Assembly: GCA_035048485.1 (NCBI GenBank)
Contig: CM068583.1
Coordinates: forward strand, 26,098,841-26,162,840
Source of the DNA: Pteria penguin
Lineage: Eukaryota > Mollusca > Bivalvia > Pterioida > Pteriidae
Direction: 5' to 3'
Length of the DNA: 64,000 bases
The notes under the pieces were generated by a model. That model did no database searches. It was given only the letters and a program-made list of their open reading frames with translations, and was not told the origin of the DNA. Shown here one piece after another: positions 54,180 through 63,875 of the stretch. Positions within the stretch are counted from its first letter, which is position 1; each line of letters starts with the position of its first letter. The position numbers and the translations under genes are program-made.

Positions 54180-54795
54180 CTAAAGGTCTTTTCACACTAT
54201 CACGAACATACGTGAACGAATAGCAAAAATTGACAAAAGTCCCCATACGCACAACTTTTCCACAGTATGGATTCCCTAAGGCTACATGTAAGTACTGACA
54301 ACGTATGAAACGAATTGAAAACGAATTCCTAATGTATCATTAACGAATTAATAACGATCTAAAGCGACTGCGGAACGAATGACGTTGACAGATTGTTCCC
54401 GGTGCGTTATCAATATAATACGTTAACAATTCGCAGTAAAATCGCAGCTCATACGTTGGAAGAACGTTTTAAATTCATTACATTTGCCAATAAATTGCCT
54501 CGATTGATCGGGCGAATAAGACAGGTAACGTACTGCTACTATACTGCGGACGAATAACACGTTCGCATTCCGTTTGCCTACCGTTCTCACTGCGTAAGAG
54601 TTGTTTGTCGGCATACGTCGAACATTTTGCCGACCGCAATGAACCACAACGTACGTAAATGTATGAGAACGATAAAGAACGAATCCAAAGCTATATCAAA
54701 TCGCACTTCAGCGTATGCCAGAGGAAGCTTATAATTGCCATACGCAGACGTACACTGGATCAATTCGTTATGATGTAAAAGGCCCTTAAGTTGCA
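54180..54795. mobile_element. candidate MITE with imperfect terminal inverted repeats
   Basis: Left end CTAAAGGTCTTTTCACACTA then TCACGAA; the reverse complement of the right end begins TTAAGGGCCTTTTACATCAT then AACGAA, so about 26 bp match with a few differences. The interior has repeated AACGAAT/ATACGT words and no credible protein. Located in the last channel intron, next to the 54-bp array. Confidence 0.5.
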
Positions 54796-55345
54796 CTAAG
54801 CTATGCCAAATCACATACAGAAAAAGTATAATTACTACTCTCCTTATTGGACAAAAAGCTCATGCCCTTTCCCATGGCAACGAAGCCGAACAACAAAGTT
54901 AGTTATCTGCTCAGAATGATCATGAAGATATAGCCTAGGGTCAAGGTCATGACACACGCTTGTGTCATGGGCAACAACTGTGACATTCTATGTGAGAATA
55001 TGATGATAAAAAATCTAGGATAAAAAGCCATTGAAATCTGAAAAACTGAAATTAATCTAAGAAGAAACAAAGTCATGTGACCTTGACCTTTGTACCCTCA
55101 AAACAATAAAATCCTATTTGAGTTAAGGAAATATATAAGCCAAGTATCATGACACTAGGATGTAATGCATTGAGTTACAATCCAGAAATCTGTGGAAAAT
55201 TAAAATCAAATGAAGAGTCATAACTTCATGAAATAGACCAACAACGATAAAATTTATACTCTGCCTAAAATTTCTAGCAATAAAGGTGTGTACCATGTTA
55301 CAGTTCATTATCTCAAAAGTGAAGAAACTCATTACAGATAAAGAA

Positions 55346-55601
55346 GCCGGCGTGGCCTAGTGGTATCGCGCTGGACTCCTGATCGGGTGGCCGGGGTTCG
55401 AGTCCCACTCTGGCCATGCCGGTGTCCTGCCGTTTGGACGAGACAGTAAAAACCGAGGCCCCGTGTCGTGATATGCATGACACGTTAAAGATCCCTCACT
55501 GCTTCGGGTGGGTCCGTTGCAAAAGTCAAAAATTGTATGCCTCGTCACCATATACGTGAAATATTCGTGGTGTGACGTTAAGCAAAAATCAATCAATCAA
55601 T
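55346..55601 (+). mobile_element. full-length tRNA-derived SINE (family B) with 16-bp target duplication
   Basis: Starts GCCGGCGTGGCCTAGTGGTA (A box TGGCCTAGTGG), B box GGGTTCGAGTCCC, tRNA-like head of about 72 nt with a CCT-like anticodon loop, then a body with CAGTAAAAACCGAGGCCCCG and CACGTTAAAGATCCCTCACT, ending in an (ATCA)n tail. Flanked by CATTACAGATAAAGAA (55330-55345) and CATTACAGAGAAAGAA (55602-55617), one mismatch, as expected after target-primed reverse transcription. Confidence 0.95.
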
Positions 55602-55952
55602 CATTACAGAGAAAGAACCGTAACTCTGGCAAAAGTAAGTGAACTGAATGAACACTCAATCTGTAGTTGTTGATATGGTAATAAAGATGAATTTCAGGTT
55701 ACGGTCCAATATCTCGAAGGATTTGTGATAAAAAGTGAAGAAAACTAATTTTGGACAAAAAGCTTCAACTCCAGTAAAATCTGGTTTTGGTTTTAGGTAT
55801 GAAAGATGTACATTAAGTTTCAGTCCAATACCTCAAAGGATGTGTAAAAAAGTGCAGAAAACTTATACGATACAGACAGATGCACTACATGATTTCAGGA
55901 TAAGTATCCCACAATTTTGTTGCAGGAGAAATAACTGTTGCTATTCTCTCAC

Positions 55953-56087
55953 CTCCTCTTTCATAGTCTTCATGACAAAGTCCAATTTCAGATCCATTTT
56001 CTCGATCCTCATCTCACTGCTGTCCTCCTCAATCATCAAGCACAGAGCTTTGTTCATTGGGAAAAAGTCAAAAGTATTTTCCTCTAA
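55953..56087 (-). CDS. ITPR-like: Ca2+-release channel exon: start of the C-terminal helix
   Basis: Between taccttacag| and |gtgaga, 135 bp, 45 residues, phase 0/0. It reads LEENTFDFFPMNKALCLMIE and then EDSSEMRIEKMDLKLDFVMKTMKEE. The F-D-FFP matches LDWFPRMRAMSL of IP3R1 and WDFFPAGD of RyRs, which ends the conserved core; the rest is charged and heptad-like (I-x3-M-x3-L-x2-V), the coiled coil that bundles the four subunits in IP3Rs. RyRs end soon after WDFFPAGD, so the long helical tail is an IP3R trait. Confidence 0.9.
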
Positions 56088-56351
56088 CTGTAAGGTATTC
56101 ATAATTATTTTCAGTCATCAATTCACAAAAGTCATATCCTTCAGCAGCAAAACAACGTGCTAAATTACAAACAGTATGGGAAAATCTTTCATGTAATACT
56201 TTTTAATCAAATTTGGCTAAGCATTTTCCTGTGTAGTTGCTAGACATCTACCTTCACATACTTATCTTAGGACTACCAAATTTTGGCACAAAATGTTGAA
56301 AGAAGATTTTGTTTTCAGTTTTTATTTTGCATCAAACCCAAGTTATTGTGT

Positions 56352-56502
56352 ATATACAGTAACAGCATCTGCCTGATGCGATACCCAGAAATTCAGATCT
56401 TTGCAACGGACTCATCCGAAGCAGTGACAGGTCTTTTATGTGCAATCTCTACTGTGACATGGAACCTCAGTTTTTACTGTCTCATCCAAAAGACAGAACA
56501 CT
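56352..56502 (-). mobile_element. SINE family B fragment in a channel intron
   Basis: Minus orientation: AACAGCATCTGCCTGATGCG, CATCCGAAGCAGTGACAGGT and TTTTTACTGTCTCATCCAAA. Head and tail absent. Confidence 0.85.
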
Positions 56503-56507
56503 GATGA

Positions 56508-56988
56508 GCAGCCAACAACACCTAAACCTTGACCACAGTCACTAGCAACCAACAGCACCTAAACCTGGACCACAGTCACTAGCAACCAAGAGCACCTAAA
56601 CCTGGACCTCTCACTAGCAACTGCCAGCACCTAAACCTGGACCTCAGTTACTAGCAACCAACAGCATCAAAACCTGGACCTCAGTTACCAGCAACCAACA
56701 GCACCTAAACCTGGACCTCAGTCATTAGCAACAAACAGCACCTTACCTGGACCTCTGTCATTAGTAACCAACAGCACCTAAACCTGGACCTCAGTCATTG
56801 GCAACCAACAGCACCTTACCTGGACCTCAGTCATTAGTAACCAACAGCACCTGAACCTGGACCTCAGTCACTAGCAACCAACAGCACTAATAAACCTGGA
56901 TCACAGTTACTAGCAACCAACAGCACTTAAACCCATACCTCAGTCACTAGCAACCAACAGCACCTCACCTGGACCTCAGTCACTAGCA
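56508..56988. repeat. 37-bp minisatellite in a channel intron
   Basis: About 13 units of AGCACCTAAACCTGGACCTC followed by AGTCACTAGCAACCAAC, with several indels that shorten single units. Sits in the intron between the FFP exon and the zinc-finger exon, directly after a SINE fragment. Confidence 0.9.
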
Positions 56989-57109
56989 AAACACCCTACT
57001 GGTTTAGCTACACCACCTCTGGATGATGAGGCATGTGATGCAATATTATTGTCTTGCATTAGTGTGACTGGTGTATCTCCGTAGCTAAGGTCCCTCAAGA
57101 CCTCTAAGG

Positions 57110-57320
57110 CCTCTAGACATAGGCACATCAGTGTCCTGTCTTTCGAATGAAACAGTAAAAACCAAGGTCCCCTGTCACAGTGGACATGGTAATTAAAAAG
57201 TCCCTTATTGCTTCTGTTGAGTCCTTTACAAAAGTATAAATTTCTATGCAATGGGTCAGGCAGATGCCCTCACCATATACGTAAAAAAATCGTGAAGTGA
57301 TGTTAAAAACTAATCAATTA
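57110..57320 (+). mobile_element. SINE family B fragment in a channel intron
   Basis: Plus orientation: AGTGTCCTGTCTTTCGAATG, AACAGTAAAAACCAAGGTCC, CAGGCAGATGCCCTCACCAT, ATACGTAAA...GTGATGTTAA and a short ATCAATTAATC tail. Head missing. Confidence 0.85.
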
Positions 57321-57390
57321 ATCCAAGAAAGAAACTGGCCTTCTTCATATTATCTAATACCTTTGTATATTATATATATATACATGTATT

Positions 57391-57446
57391 AACATATATG
57401 AAGTACCTTTGAATAAATACACACTCAGTGTCATTACCTCATTAAA

Positions 57447-57488
<42 letters not shown>

Positions 57489-57569
57489 TATATACATGAT
57501 ATATATAAACATATATAAGAAGTACCTTTGAATAAATACACACTCAGTGTCATTACCTTATTGAAAACA
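57391..57569 (-). repeat. duplicated 5' splice site segment split by a TA microsatellite
   Basis: About 60 bp is present twice, at 57391-57450 and 57508-57569, with (TA)n between. The second copy contains the real exon end and donor (AATAAG|gtaatg on minus); the first has AATGAG|gtaatg, a decoy donor with the same intronic bases beyond it. Confidence 0.9.
57450..57507. repeat. (TA)n microsatellite between duplicated splice-site copies
   Basis: TA run with two CATATATA steps, in a channel intron. Confidence 0.9.
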
Positions 57570-57676
57570 TAAAGCTCTAGTCCTGTGTAATCATTGGGCC
57601 TTGTCTCATCCAGATGAATAAAGAAGAACAGGTAAGCCCATTGGTTATGTTCTTCTTTCACATGTTTCATGAAGCC
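57557..57676 (-). CDS. ITPR-like: Ca2+-release channel exon: second half of the zinc finger and C-terminal domain
   Basis: Between ttgtgtgcag| and |gtaatg, 120 bp, 40 residues, phase 0/0. It starts GFMKHVKEEHNQWAYLFFFI, then HLDETRPNDYTGLELYVFNK. The HVKEEH (H-x4-H) completes the zinc finger; IP3R1 has FEEHIKEEHNMWHYL here, and the YTGLELYV corresponds to YTGPESYV. This half is more IP3R-like than RyR-like (RyR: H-TLEEHNLANY). The donor and last exon bases are duplicated about 118 bp further along at 57391-57450. Confidence 0.95.
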
Positions 57677-57900
57677 CTGCACACAAAATTCATATGGAAT
57701 TGGATTTTATTCTTGGACAAGAGGACAAAATCAATTTGATACTCTCTAGAGACTAAATGTGAACAAAACAAATAGTACAGTACCCCCCTTTTTTTTTAGA
57801 TATGTAGTTTTATGACATGAATATCTTACATAAATCCAGTTTTTACATTCCTGGGCTTGGTATGAAAAATAATGTAAAAATAATGTAAGCAGGGTATTTT

Positions 57901-58899
57901 TACGAAGCCGTTTTCGTGCCATTTTAAAGAAGAAGAAAAAATTTTTTATCTCGTTCGAACGAGATTTTTTTCTCGTTCGAACGAGAAAACTAATATCATA
58001 TACCATAGTCTACAGTGATAAGTGTTATTAACCGACAGAAAGAAATGGAATATCGTCCATCAATAAATCTTTTGATATTTTCTAACAATTTCTTTAATAG
58101 CGGATGTTTGATCATTTAAATAACTACATAGGCAGGAGCATTTGGCCGTGTTTGGCCTGAATTTAGTTGAAATACATTATACGTATTATTTCAGTCTATC
58201 AAATGGCAGATCTAAAGTATGTTTGTAACATTTGATTTGGAGCCTCATCTCCTCCTTTTTTATATTTATGTTTTAAGCCACTGGAATCAAACTAACTTGG
58301 CTCAGTGACCACACCAATTAACATTAATCATTAATGAAATAATAATGCATAATTATAAGTGTTTTATTGTATATCAGTAAGTACCATTCAGTTTATATTT
58401 CAATTCTGAAATGTATAAATCATAATTTACAACTATTATAAAACTTTTAATTTCCAGAGGAGGGCAGAATATCTCTGATGGCATAATATCCCCCCCCCTT
58501 TTTTTCTTTTTTCCCCACGCATTCATCTTCTTCGCAATATAATAAATTATACTTTAACTAAAGTATTTCCTTTCTATTGAAAAGTTGTGTGTTTTAGAAT
58601 AACCATGCAATATGTACGTTGTGTTGTAAATGTGTAGTTGAAATATATGCAATTATGCATATTTAAATGTATCATTGTATGTATCAAATGAAATAATTCC
58701 TAATCACACTTATCTAAATAACAAAACACCTTAATTCATATATAAAAGTTTCTCGTCCGAACGAGATTTTTTTCTCGTTTGAATGAGATACTTTCTTGTT
58801 CAAACGAGAAAATTATCTCGTTCGAAAGAGATAATTATCTCATTCGAACAAGATAAAAAAAAGTTTTCTTCTTTAAAATGGCACGAAAACGGCTTCGTA
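57901..58899. mobile_element. 999-bp MITE with 34-bp perfect terminal inverted repeats and TATTTT target duplication
   Basis: Left end TACGAAGCCGTTTTCGTGCC... and right end its exact reverse complement for 34 bp. Flanked by TATTTT on both sides (57895-57900 and 58900-58905), a likely target-site duplication. Just inside each end are clusters of the perfect palindrome TCTCGTTCGAACGAGA and variants (two at the left, five or six at the right). The 800 bp core is AT-rich with no open frame of note, so the element is non-autonomous. It sits in the intron between the two zinc-finger exons. The superfamily is not recognised. Confidence 0.9.
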
Positions 58900-59234
58900 T
58901 ATTTTTCTATAAAATTTAACTGAAAAAAAAAATTGAAAGTGCATACATTTCATGACATTATCAGCATTATAATGTAAAGATATTACTTAATGTTTGATGG
59001 GAAATATTGACTATACTTTATTGCTCTGTAACAATATACCAAAGTTTGACTTTTGAGTTTAATAAATATTTTGAATATTTTGCACCAAACATTACCTCAA
59101 AAAATCATCCCCTCTCTTGAATATCATAGCTATCATACACAGATCTATTATAAAACATTTTTAAATACTGAAAACTAAAATTTCATTATTTTTAATTAAC
59201 TTTTTATAACTTAATAAATCATCAGATGACATAC

Positions 59235-59312
59235 TCCTCCATGTCTTTCAAAATCATAGCTCTCTCGACTACAGATGAAACAATGTGTTTGCATATCTTT
59301 GTCAATCTCCCA
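59235..59312 (-). CDS. ITPR-like: Ca2+-release channel exon: first half of the C-terminal zinc finger
   Basis: Between ttttacag| and |gtatgt, 78 bp, 26 residues, phase 0/0. It encodes WEIDKDMQTHCFICSRESYD and then FERHGG. CFIC is the C-x2-C half of the zinc-binding domain that links S6 to the cytosolic C-terminal domain in IP3Rs and RyRs (CFICG in both). The His pair is in the next exon. The stretch between the CxxC and the His pair is slightly shorter than in vertebrate IP3R1. Not visible as a long open frame. Confidence 0.93.
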
Positions 59313-59755
59313 CTGTAAAAAGAATGAAACACATCAATTAGGAATTTTCGACGAAATTGAGTTATAGTATTTAACTGTAATTTACAGTAAAAAAATACTT
59401 AACTTATTGCTTATTCATACATTGGTAAGTTGAATTATCTGCTAAAGTTGAACTGATTTCCTAAGTCAAGATTAATAGGTGTAGTGTAATTTCATTTGGA
59501 GACCTAATTTAGCCACTAAGAATACATGTATTGATCATGTTACCCATCAGTTTGATCTGTAGAGAGTCAACTGTGTTTTTAAAAAGAAAAATTACAATTG
59601 TACTTTTGTACTTTTCTATTTTTATTGGCTTACACTTAGTTAGTTTCATTACAATTATTGTATTGAATGAGTATTAGGGGATAAAAACTGAAATAATTTT
59701 GGGTAACTATGCTTGTAACATTGAGATTATCATTTGTAAATATAAAACCCCTTAC

Positions 59756-59905
59756 TTTGGAGTCTCTGAGCTGGGAGAAGGTATCCACAATGATACCGAA
59801 GACGATGTTCAGACCAACAGTCGTCACCAGGATGAAGAAGGTCACGTCAAATAATGTGATTTTAATAACATCCTCATACTTCACATTCATCTTGCCCTCA
59901 AAGGT
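59756..59905 (-). CDS. ITPR-like: Ca2+-release channel exon: post-filter loop and S6 gate helix
   Basis: Between tttttatcag| and |gtaagg, 150 bp, 50 residues, phase 0 at both ends. It starts TFEGKMNVKYEDVIKITLFD, then VTFFILVTTVGLNIVFGIIV and DTFSQLRDSK. This is the family S6: IP3Rs read [20 protein letters not shown] and RyRs read [30 protein letters not shown], so the match is close, with TLFDVTFF being RyR-like and LNIVFGIIVDTF IP3R-like. The ID/VD-TF at the cytosolic end marks the gate region. The exon lies immediately next to the tandem array at 59906-61360, which copies its acceptor and first bases. Confidence 0.95.
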
Positions 59906-61360
59906 CTGATAAAAATAAGAATACATAATGTCTCAAACATCTGATAAAAATAAGAATACATAATGTCTCAAACATTTGATAAAAATAAGTATACATAATG
60001 TCCTTAAGTCTGATAAAAATAAGTATACATAATGCTCTCAAAAGTCTGATAAAAATAAGAATACATAATGTCCTCAAACGTCTGATAATAATAAGTATAC
60101 ATAATGTCCTTAAGTCTGATAAAAATAAGTATACATAATGCTCTCAAACGTCTGATAAAAATAAGTATACATAATGTCCTTAAGTCTGATAAAAATAAGT
60201 AAACATAATGCTCTAAAAAGTCTGATAAAAATAAGAATACATAATGTCCTCAAACATCTGATAATGATAAGTATACATAATGTCCTTAAGTCTGATAAAA
60301 ATAAGTATACATAATGCTCTCCAACGTCTGATAAAAATAAGAATACATAATGTCTCAAACGTCTGATAAAAATAAGAATACATAATGTCTCAAACGTCTG
60401 ATAACAATAAGTATACATAATGTCCTTAAGTCTGATAAAAATAAGTATACATAATGCTCTCAAAAGTCTGATAAATATAAGAATACATAATGTCCTCAAA
60501 CGTCTGATAATAATAAGTATACATAATGTCCTTAAGTCTGATAAAAATAAGTATACATAATGTCCTCAAACATTTGCCAATAATAAGAATAAATAATGCC
60601 CTCAAAAGTCTGATAATAATGAGTATAAATAATGATGCCCTCAAAAGTCTGATAAAAATTAGTACACATAATGTAGCTTGCTGCCCTCAAAAGTCTGATA
60701 AAAATAAGTATACAGAATGTAGCTTACTGCCCTCAAAAATCTGATAAAAATGAGTATACATAATGTAGCTTACTGCCCTCAAAAATTCTGATAAAAATGA
60801 GTATACATAATATAGCTTACTGCCCTCAAAAAGTCTGATAAAAATTAGTATACATAATGCAGCTTACTGCCCTCAAAAAGTCCGATAAAAATTTGTATAC
60901 ATAATGTAGCTTACTGCCCTCAAAAAGTCTGATAAAAATTAGTATACATAATGTAGTTTACTGCCCTCAAAAATTCTGATAAAAATGAGTATACATAATA
61001 TAGCTTACTGCCCTCAAAAAGTCTGATAAAAATTAGTATACATAATGCAGCTTACTGCCCTCAAAAAGTCTGATAAAAATGAGTATACATAATGTAGCTT
61101 GCTGCCCTCAAAAAGTCTGATAAAAATTAGTATACATAATGTAGCTTACTGCCCTCAAAAATCTGATAAAAATGAGTATACATAATGTAGCTTACTGCCC
61201 TAAAAAAGTCTGATAAAATGAGTATACATAATGTAGCTTACTGCCCTCAAAAAGTCTGATAAAAATTAGTATACATAATGTAGCTTACTGCCCTCAAAAA
61301 GTCTGAAAAAATTAGTATACATTATGATGTGGCTTAATGGCCTCGAAATTCTGATAAAAG
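59906..61360 (-). repeat. tandem array derived from the channel gene's own 3' splice site
   Basis: The intron between the S5/pore exon and the S6 exon is mostly this array. Proximal part (59906 to about 60650): about 35-36 bp units on plus reading CTGATAAAAATAAGTATACA then TAATGTCCTCAAACGT. Distal part (about 60650-61320): about 14 units of roughly 47 bp that add TAGCTTACTGCCCTC. On minus each distal unit reads TACTAATTTTTATCAG, 13-14 nt ACTTTTTGAGGGCA, then GTAAGC. The real exon junction is tttttatcag|ACCTTTGAGGGCA, so the array has copied the branch-point region, tract, acceptor and first 13 exon bases. Confidence 0.95.
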
Positions 61361-61760
61361 TAAGTATACATACCGATAATTCTATAATATAATTTACAAG
61401 GAATAAACAAATACTAAATGTAGCACATTATAGTGATAAATCACAATTTACCAAGTGTTTAAATGGGCATGAATGACTCATTTGCATGGTTTGGAACCAA
61501 AGTCAAGACTTCTCCTTTTTCCCCATTAGCATGGGCTAACTTATCTAACATATACATGTGCTTAATCAGTATTCTTCAGCTTGAAGTATGTAAACATATA
61601 TTTTAAAAGTTTGGTTTCATCATAAAAACACTTGAGTATTTTTCTCAAATGATCTTTGATAAATGTGCCACAAAAACAATGAGTAAATATAATGAAGAAT
61701 TTCTGAGTCATTTAATGAAAATGTCAACAATGATAGAGTAAAGAAATATGTTCAACTGAC

Positions 61761-61939
61761 CGTATATGGGGTGTCAACAACACCGTGGTGTATCATGGAT
61801 ATCAAGCACTGACCAACTGTCCTACAATGTCGACCTTCATCTTCTAATAGATAGGTCTCTCTAAAGAAGGCGAATGCAATGAGAGAATAACAGAAGAAGA
61901 CAGCTAACCCCAGGAGTACCACTAGTATCAATGACTTCC
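61761..61939 (-). CDS. ITPR-like: Ca2+-release channel exon: S5, luminal loop and pore helix
   Basis: Between gcatttgcag| and |gtcagt, 179 bp with two leading bases and 59 residues. It begins GKSLILVVLLGLAVFFCYSL (S5), then AFAFFRETYLLEDEG, as in the RyR AFNFFRKFY and the IP3R GYLFFKDDF. A very short luminal loop follows (vertebrate IP3Rs have a much longer one), then CRTVGQCLISMIHHG, the pore helix, with the two Cys of the IP3R pattern C-x5-C. The exon ends VVDTPYT, where other family members continue into GGGVGD or GGGIGD. That filter motif is absent here and in the next exon. Intron phase 0 at its 3' end. Confidence 0.93.
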
Positions 61940-62334
61940 CTGCAAATGCAAAAATTATCTATGTGTGTTTTGAGTTAATGCAAGGGTAAAGATTATTAAC
62001 ATGCAGTTTGAGTTTCATTTCTTTGACCTTATTTTATAAAATAAATGTAAACGAGAAGTACACAAAACAAAATCCCCCCATTCAATTCAGGTGAGCTAAA
62101 CACTACATGGTAAGATTTAAGATTCTCTTTATGTAGTTTACACAAAAATACAAAAAAAAAAATGAAAATAGGTACCTATACATATCCTGAAGAAAATACT
62201 TGGACACTGACGAGTTTTGAACTAATACGCTTATACATTTTACCCCTAATAATATACTGGAACAAGATGTGTCTGTGAAACATGAATGCCCCCATCGGCA
62301 ACAAAATCCAAATAAGGGAATTTTGAAATGTCGG

Positions 62335-62525
62335 TTACAGGTCACGCTCAAGGTCACTAGGTCAAGAACTGTAGTATCAACGTAAAGGACTTATTACAAG
62401 AAATGCACATGCAAAAGATGAAAGCCCTGTCTGTAATGGTTCAAACATTATGACAAAGGTTAAAGTTTTTTTTTTTGCAACAGACAGACACACAGACAGG
62501 CAAAAAACTAGATGCCCCCAAATTT
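62335..62525 (+). mobile_element. transposon fragment with a single GGTCAAGGTCA-type module
   Basis: GGTCACGCTCAAGGTCACTA, AAATGCACATGCAAAAGATG, TGGTTCAAACATTATGACAA, then CAACAGACAGACACACAGAC and AGATGCCCCCAAATTTC. Same module order as at 44.0 kb but one copy. In the intron between the S4 and S5 exons of the channel gene. Confidence 0.55.
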
Positions 62526-63371
62526 CATTCCATGGAAATAAAAATCAGAAAATTGTTAACATGTCATTACTTATAGATAAACTCCAAACAATTTTTACTA
62601 ATGAAACCTTAAGTAAATTATAAAAGCTGATCAAATTTCAAACTGATCAATATCCACTATTTTGTTGTAATGGGAGGCATAATCAATAAAGTATCCATTG
62701 ATTATGTTGTATTACTTTGTACATCACACAGGTTTTGGTGATTTTGATCATGAAAAGTGTGTTGACTAGTCTTTTTGTATATGTATACTTGGGAATCACT
62801 ACTTATCATTCTGTACAAGAGTTTGTCCTATTTTTAGCTATCCTCAACAAAATAGAGATGTGCTTATGTTATGCCCCCGAACATCTGTGTCCGATTAAGG
62901 AGTTTGAGGTAGCGCAGTAGAGGACGAAGTATTTATGCTAGAGTGACCAAACTTGCATCAGTATTTCATCTTGGTATACTGAGATGAACCCATACATCAG
63001 ATGCTGCATCTGACCTTCTTTTTTGGCTAGAGTGACTTGGTTAAGACGTGTAGGCTAACTTAGTATTGTACAAATCTGACTGTGTCCTGTCTATGCATCC
63101 TATTAACAAATTTGAATTTGAACTGACTATTCTACTACATTTTTTAAGTAATATTCTAAGCTGTAAGTGAAAAATCAATTTCCTGCAATTACAAGTCAAA
63201 TGGTGCGGTCAAAGTGTCCGAGCTATGTGATCTTTGATTAAATTATGTTTAGTGATAACTTTCAAATCTTGTGATCTTTTTAAAGAAAATATCTAAATGT
63301 TTGCTGAGTGATTAATTGTTACATGGACAACAATTATTAAAAGTATACTCTTCAAATTAATCGATACTTAC

Positions 63372-63495
63372 CATTGGTGGTGACAGCTTTTATGACCCGT
63401 TTCAAGAGCTGATTCAGCTCTGCTATGTGTAGCAGATGAAAGGCAAAGAAATATCCGTATGTTAATGTTCCTGCTACTGATGCTCCAAACAGTAT
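63372..63495 (-). CDS. ITPR-like: Ca2+-release channel exon: end of S3, S4 and S4-S5 linker
   Basis: Between ttttctgtag| and |gtaagt, 124 bp, phase 0 in and phase 1 out, 41 residues plus one base. It encodes ILFGASVAGTLTYGYFFAFH and then LLHIAELNQLLKRVIKAVTTN. The FFAFHLLHIA block matches the FFFAAHLLDIA of ryanodine receptors (S4) more closely than the corresponding IP3-receptor segment, while LLKRVIKAVTTNGKS is the S4-S5 linker common to both (IP3R has VIKSVTRNGRS, RyR ILSSVTHNGKQ). The hydrophobic stretch at the start completes S3. It follows the previous exon after a 380 bp intron. No RNA evidence is available, but phases and homology agree on both sides. Confidence 0.9.
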
Positions 63496-63875
63496 CTACA
63501 GAAAATCATAGGATAAAGTAAGTATACATTAAAATGGGGCACCACTAAACTGGTACATGATATGCCCCCACTTTGTTATCCTAGCTGTCATACAAACCAG
63601 AATGAAATATCTAATCTAATTGTGGTAAATTTAGATTATCTTTGATACTGAAAAAATATTCAGTTTACTTCTTCATCAATACTCTGTAGGTTAATTGATC
63701 TTCTTCGCACATGCATCATTTCCAATGTTGACATTCCCAAAATTAAGTGATGTAGGAATCATAAAGCATATAACTAACACCATATGGCATGTGTTAATGA
63801 CCAAAATCTCCACTAACAACTTTTAGATCTTGCATAACTTAAACCTTGCTGTAAGTAATATAAGTAAATACTTAC

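Noticed and set aside
53044..54252. Several overlapping minus frames of 110-163 codons (SVYSSVIRVSICQL repeats)
   Set aside because: All arise from the 54-bp array, which has no stop in several frames, inside the last intron of the channel gene.
55346..55418. tRNA gene with CCT anticodon-like loop
   Set aside because: Followed without break by the SINE body and tail and flanked by a target duplication; stems are imperfect. It is a SINE head.
60110..60644. Minus frames of 72 and 129 codons (LCILIFIRL repeats)
   Set aside because: Translation of the splice-site-derived array in a frame other than that of the channel exon.
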